A stretch of DNA of 64,000 bases, taken from assembly GCF_963853665.1 (NCBI RefSeq), contig NZ_OY970459.1, positions 682,001 to 746,000 on the forward strand, read 5' to 3'. A program made the translations under genes and the position numbers. The notes below the pieces were generated by a model. It made no database searches and was not told where the DNA came from. It saw only the letters and a program-made list of their open reading frames with translations. Each line of letters opens with the position of its first letter. Position 1 is the first letter of the stretch. Source of the stretch: Mycobacterium decipiens (GTDB taxonomy: Bacteria > Actinomycetota > Actinomycetes > Mycobacteriales > Mycobacteriaceae). This document shows positions 60,258-64,000 of the stretch, piece after piece.

Positions 60258-61490
60258 GTGCGCGCTCCAGAGCTCAAGGGCGAAATCAAGGCCCTGACCG
60301 GGCTTCGCATCGTCGCCGCAGTGTGGGTGGTGCTGTTCCATTTCCGGCCGTTGCTGAGCGATGCGTCGCCTGGATTCCGGGACGCCCTCGCGCCGGTGCT
60401 CAACTGCGGCGCGCAGGGGGTCGACCTGTTCTTCATTCTCAGTGGGTTCGTGCTGACCTGGAACTACCTCGACCGGATGGGTCGGTCGTGGTCGATCCGT
60501 GCCACCCTGCACTTCCTGTGGCTACGGCTGGCCAGAGTATGGCCGGTGTACCTGGTCACATTGCACCTCGCCGCCGTGTGGGTCATCTTTACTCTCCACG
60601 TCGGTCATGTGCCGTCGCCCGAGGCCAGCCAGCTCACCGCGACCAGCTATGCACGCCAGATTCTGCTGGTACAGCTGTGGTTTCAGCCGTACTTCGATGG
60701 GTCCAGCTGGGATGGACCGGCCTGGTCCATTAGTGCGGAATGGCTGGCCTACCTGCTCTTCGGCCTACTCATTCTGGTGATCTTCCGGATGACGCATGCC
60801 ACGCGGGCGCGGGGATTGATCTGGCTGGCCCTCGCGGCATCGTTGCCGCCGGTGGTGCTGTTGTTGGCCAGCGGCCAGTTCTATACCCCCTGGAGCTGGC
60901 TGCCGCGCATTGTGACGCAATTCATTGCCGGCGCGCTGGCCTGTGCCGCCGTGCGAAGGTTGCGGCTGACTGCTCGCGCTCGCCGTGTCGCCGGGTACTT
61001 GTCCGTGCTCGTCGGCGTCGCGATTGTCGGCACCCTCTACCTATTGGACGCCCACCCGATCACCGGAGTCCAGGACAGCGGCGGGGTGGTCGACGTGTTG
61101 TTCGTTCCGCTGGTAATAACCCTGGCGATCGGCGTGGGCGGCCTGCCGTCGTTGCTGTCGACGCGGTTAATGGTTTTCGGCGGGCAAATCTCGTTTTGCC
61201 TCTACATGGTGCATGAGCTGGTGCATACCGCCTGGGGCTGGGCCGAGGAACAATTCGAGCTCTCGCTGCAGGACTACCCGTGGAAATGGAACGTCGTCGG
61301 CGTGCTCGCGATCGCCGTGGGTGCCGCGATCACGCTCTATCACTTCGTTGAAGAGCCCGGCCGCCGTTGGATGCGAAGGATGGTCGACGCGCCCGCCGCC
61401 AACCCGAGAATCGAGCGTGGGGACTCGGTAGGCGGCAAGTTTCATCCAATAGATGGTGCGCTGGAAGGGGTTTCGGCCCGCGCGGTGTGA
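60258..61490 (+). CDS. Acyltransferase-3 membrane protein
   Basis: 410 codons from GTG 60258; the frame is open to 60147. Acyltransferase-3 (OafA/WecH type) with ~10 helices and the signature ALTGLRIVAAVWVVLFHFRP, GVDLFFILSGFVLTWNYLDR. It lacks the SGNH domain; the adjacent SGNH gene may supply it. O-acylates envelope glycans or lipids by analogy. Equivalent to Rv0517. Confidence 0.88.
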   Translation: MRAPELKGEIKALTGLRIVAAVWVVLFHFRPLLSDASPGFRDALAPVLNCGAQGVDLFFILSGFVLTWNYLDRMGRSWSIRATLHFLWLRLARVWPVYLVTLHLAAVWVIFTLHVGHVPSPEASQLTATSYARQILLVQLWFQPYFDGSSWDGPAWSISAEWLAYLLFGLLILVIFRMTHATRARGLIWLALAASLPPVVLLLASGQFYTPWSWLPRIVTQFIAGALACAAVRRLRLTARARRVAGYLSVLVGVAIVGTLYLLDAHPITGVQDSGGVVDVLFVPLVITLAIGVGGLPSLLSTRLMVFGGQISFCLYMVHELVHTAWGWAEEQFELSLQDYPWKWNVVGVLAIAVGAAITLYHFVEEPGRRWMRRMVDAPAANPRIERGDSVGGKFHPIDGALEGVSARAV

Positions 61491-61692
61491 CGATCGCCTG
61501 GGTTTGCGCATCGTGGGGTGCCGCGGAGACTATCGAATGCGGTTGCGCCCAGCCGCGAATCACAAACAGGCCGCAGCGGGTCGCCGCGCGCTCGCGTCCG
61601 TTTTCTTCTACGATTCCCTTGACATGGATGCGGCGCGGGACCCGCTCAAGCGGGGCCGCTTGCAGTGCAGCCACCCACCAGTGGAGCTAGTA

Positions 61693-62400
61693 GTGACTCG
61701 CCTGGCCACGTTCGTCATTGGTCTCATTCTTCTGGTCGACCCGTTTGTCGGCGTCCTCATCGACTCCCCAGGACGCGTGCGGACCTACCACACACTGACC
61801 CGGGACTACCGGCTCAACCCCGTCGCGGTGATCGGCGACTCCTATACCACCGGCACCGATGAGGGCGGCCTGGGCCCGAAGTCATGGACCGCTCGCGCCT
61901 GGCAGACACTGGCTCAGCGGGGCGTGCGGATCGCGGCCGATGTGGCCGCCGAGGGCCGGGCCGGCTACGGGGAGCCCGGCGATCACGGCAGCGTCTTTGC
62001 GGATCTGACCGCCAGGGCGGTCAAACCCGACGATGAACTGGTGGTGTTCTTCGGCTCCCGCAATGACCAGGGATTCCATCCGGAGGATCCCGAGATGCTG
62101 GCCGAAAAGGCCCGCGATGCTTTCGATCTGGCGCGCCGCTTCGCCCCGTCCGCGAGGTTGCTGGTGATTGGACCGCCGTGGCCAACCGCCGATGTACCTG
62201 ACTCAATGCTGCAGATTCGTGACGTGCTCAACGCCCAGGCCCGGGCCGCGGGAGCGACGTTCGTCGACCCGATCGCCGACCACTGGTTCGTCGACAGGCC
62301 CGAGCTGATCGGCGCGGATGGCGTGCATCCCAACGACGCGGGGCATGGCTATCTGGCGGACAAGATCGCACCACTGATCGACATGGAGTTGGTTAGATGA
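61693..62400 (+). CDS. Exported SGNH/GDSL-type hydrolase or esterase
   Basis: 235 codons from GTG 61693; the open frame to 61453 overlaps the upstream gene and is not used. N-terminal signal/anchor VTRLATFVIGLILLVDPFVG. SGNH blocks: VAVIGDSYTTG (Ser), AEGRAGYGEPG (Gly), FFGSRND (Asn) and DGVHPNDAGH (Asp/His). Acts outside the membrane as esterase or transacylase. Neighbour of two acyltransferases. Equivalent to Rv0518. Confidence 0.87.
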   Translation: MTRLATFVIGLILLVDPFVGVLIDSPGRVRTYHTLTRDYRLNPVAVIGDSYTTGTDEGGLGPKSWTARAWQTLAQRGVRIAADVAAEGRAGYGEPGDHGSVFADLTARAVKPDDELVVFFGSRNDQGFHPEDPEMLAEKARDAFDLARRFAPSARLLVIGPPWPTADVPDSMLQIRDVLNAQARAAGATFVDPIADHWFVDRPELIGADGVHPNDAGHGYLADKIAPLIDMELVR

Positions 62401-62419
62401 CTAGGGAGCGGTTGACGCC

Positions 62420-62536
62420 CTAATCCTCTGCGTGCCGCTCGTAATCCCAACGCTCAAGACGCGCTTGCAATTGCAGTAGACCAAGTCCGGCGAGTGGTGC
62501 CGCTGCGGTGAGGAAGACCAACAGCATCGGACTCAT
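62420..62536 (-). CDS. 38-residue membrane protein
   Basis: ATG at 62536 preceded by GGAGGTTTTGAG, a strong ribosome site. The product starts MSPMLLVFLTAAAPLAGLGL and ends LERWDYERHAED: one hydrophobic helix and a charged, amphipathic tail. The stop is at 62420. Short enough to be missed by common cut-offs, yet the ribosome site and composition support it. Lies between the SGNH gene and the fused acyltransferase gene; function unknown. Confidence 0.68.
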   Translation of the reverse strand: MSPMLLVFLTAAAPLAGLGLLQLQARLERWDYERHAED

Positions 62537-62628
62537 CTCAAAACCTCCAAAACCATTTCATTCGTACCACGTTCGTTGTCGCCGCGAGGTTCAAACACGA
62601 AACAAAACGCATCCAAATTCACCCGTCC

Positions 62629-64000
62629 TCAGCCGTCCGCCAGGGCACGATCGGCCACCGCGCCAAGAACGGGCGCCAACAGCTGGGCATAGTCGGTCGT
62701 CACATGGTTGTCGTCGCGGAACACCAGGGTGTTGCCGACGATCACCGGGCAGCGGTCGGCGGTGCAGAACAGATCGGTCAGGTCCGCGTAGTGGCCTCCG
62801 CCGGCGGCGGTGGCCGCCTGCTCGGCGGCGATCCCGGCGGGGTTGGTCGCCGCAGACCGGGGAGCCGAGCAGGCGGTGGCATCGTCGAGGTGAGCCGAGA
62901 GACAGGTGGGCACCGACGATTGGGGATCGGCGACGGGCCCCAGCACCAGGACGGTTGCACCGACGCGGCGTAGCTGCGCCACGGTTCGGGTCAAGCTGTC
63001 GAGCCAGGCCGGGTCGTAGGAGGCGAAGCTGAAGTCCGCGCGGTAGCGCCGGCTCATGCTCAACACGACCAGCCGCGGCCGCTCGGTCTGCAATCGGCCC
63101 ATGATCTGGCTGCGCCACTGTTCGCACTCGGTGTACTCGCGGCCCAGGTACGGGCTGATAATCGGCAGGTCCTGGACCGGGCAGGTCACCTTGCCCAGCG
63201 TTTCCAGCCGCCAGTGCCGCTGCTCGGCGATCGGCTGAAACGCCGGGTCCCACATGGCGGCATGCGAGTCGCCGATCAGGGTGACGGTCGTCGGCGAGGC
63301 GGTGTCGCCGGTTGCGCACTCGCTTTGTCCGATGTCACGCCAGGAACGCAGGCAGCCGTTGACGAACACGGCCGCTTTGTCACCCGGCGCCTGAGCCAAC
63401 GGCGGATTCAGGTTGGACGGGACCGCACGCAGGCCGGCCGAGGCCGCAACCGCGGCACGCACCTGGGCGAAAGCCTGCCGCACCGCCACTTCGTGCGGAT
63501 CGGAGCCGGCCTGGGGGAGCGCGATGACCTTGGCCTCCGGGGCGGCCGCCCCGCGCCCCACCGGTACCGGCACCACTGTCAGCAGCAACACGCACGCGCA
63601 TGCGGTGACGGCGCTGGCGGCGCCGGCCAAAGCCAGGCTCGCCTTTGCTGATCGGCGCAAACCAGCGGCGAACCGGCCGGGATTCTCGACCAGATGCATG
63701 GTGATCACCGCGAGTCCGGCCGAGACGATCGTCGCGGCCAGCCTGCCCGGCAGGCCCGCGGGCGCACCGAGCAGCGGCGGCAACAGCAGCAGCACCGGCC
63801 AGTGCCAGAGGTACCACGAGTACGACACCCGGCCGATCGCTCGCATCGCCGGCCGGCATAGCACCCGACCTGCGCCCATGGCGCCGGTGACGCAACCTCC
63901 GCCGATCACCAGCGCGGTGCCCAGCACCGGCAGCAGCGCCGCGGTGCCGGGGTACGGTGTGCTCGGGCCGAGCTGGGTGCAGGTCAGCAGGATCAGGCCC
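62629..64000 (-). CDS. Acyltransferase-3/SGNH fusion protein, 5' end beyond window
   Basis: Reading frame stays open to the right edge; about 457 codons seen. C-terminal part of an acyltransferase-3 domain (STPYPGTAALLPVLGTALVI, RVSYSWYLWHWPVLLLLPPL), a helix, then a periplasmic SGNH domain with TVTLIGDSHAAMWDPAF and late DDNHVTTDYA. Such proteins O-acetylate cell-surface glycans. I do not recall this gene next to Rv0518 in H37Rv, which suggests rearrangement or gain here. Substrate unknown. Confidence 0.88.
   Translation of the reverse strand, partial: GLILLTCTQLGPSTPYPGTAALLPVLGTALVIGGGCVTGAMGAGRVLCRPAMRAIGRVSYSWYLWHWPVLLLLPPLLGAPAGLPGRLAATIVSAGLAVITMHLVENPGRFAAGLRRSAKASLALAGAASAVTACACVLLLTVVPVPVGRGAAAPEAKVIALPQAGSDPHEVAVRQAFAQVRAAVAASAGLRAVPSNLNPPLAQAPGDKAAVFVNGCLRSWRDIGQSECATGDTASPTTVTLIGDSHAAMWDPAFQPIAEQRHWRLETLGKVTCPVQDLPIISPYLGREYTECEQWRSQIMGRLQTERPRLVVLSMSRRYRADFSFASYDPAWLDSLTRTVAQLRRVGATVLVLGPVADPQSSVPTCLSAHLDDATACSAPRSAATNPAGIAAEQAATAAGGGHYADLTDLFCTADRCPVIVGNTLVFRDDNHVTTDYAQLLAPVLGAVADRALADG

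Overview
The window is high-GC chromosomal DNA from a slow-growing Mycobacterium closely related to the M. tuberculosis complex. Mycolic-acid cyclopropane synthases (umaA, pcaA, a cmaA2-like gene), mshA (mycothiol), hbhA, senX3-regX3 with a 53-bp MIRU, mmpS2/mmpL2, icl1 with its regulator ramB, and lpdC all lie in the order I remember from M. tuberculosis H37Rv between about Rv0456c and Rv0518. Several proteins (Icl1, PcaA, HbhA, Rv0516c-like) differ from the H37Rv versions at scattered positions I can recall. I therefore place the window in a near relative of the complex rather than in M. tuberculosis itself. Ortholog names rest on sequence recognition and gene order from memory; no database was searched.

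Layout. 1-5.6 kb: end of an enoyl-CoA hydratase gene, a prolyl-oligopeptidase, a divergent aldehyde dehydrogenase operon with a DUF779 protein and two small membrane proteins. 5.6-6.05 kb: a gap holding the 3' remnant of a PE_PGRS gene. 6.05-13.2 kb: central carbon and fatty-acid use (lpdC, ramB regulator, acyl-ACP thioesterase-like gene, icl1, fadB2), with RamB-type operators in front of ramB and icl1. 13.4-18.6 kb: mycolate methyltransferases umaA/pcaA, an intact UbiA prenyltransferase and its TetR neighbour, and a DUF445 membrane protein. 18.6-31.8 kb: XRE regulator with a perfect palindrome, hbhA, deoC, a DUF2993 membrane protein and nitrilase, a 56-bp tandem repeat, murB, L,D-transpeptidase lprQ, an SDR, a ROK-type regulator, mshA and gpm1.

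31.9-38 kb: senX3-MIRU-regX3, an overlapping three-gene GMC oxidoreductase operon, and a FadR-type GntR regulator. 38-46.7 kb: ppx, a basic membrane protein, a TIM-barrel protein, a thioesterase, proC, an excisionase-type HTH, the 33-codon ribosomal protein bS22, galE2 and an acyltransferase. 46.7-52.9 kb: cmaA2-like gene, MaoC-like dehydratase, serB1, mmpS2/mmpL2. 53-59.4 kb: the tetrapyrrole operon (glutaredoxin-like, hemA, hemC, fused hemD, 57-bp tandem repeats, hemB) and two membrane proteins. 59.4-64 kb: a STAS anti-anti-sigma factor, then a surface-acylation cluster: stand-alone acyltransferase-3, stand-alone SGNH hydrolase, a 38-codon membrane gene and a fused acyltransferase-SGNH gene running off the right edge.

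Compared with H37Rv as I remember it, genes corresponding to Rv0488 (LysE family) and Rv0515 (13E12 repeat family) are absent. The UbiA gene is whole where H37Rv has two short ORFs, and the right edge leaves the H37Rv order. I saw no tRNA, rRNA, CRISPR array, complete insertion sequence or prophage. The most distinctive signals are regulatory and repetitive: translation-coupled MIRU, hairpin-rich 56/57-bp repeats, strong operators, and small genes easily missed by length cut-offs.
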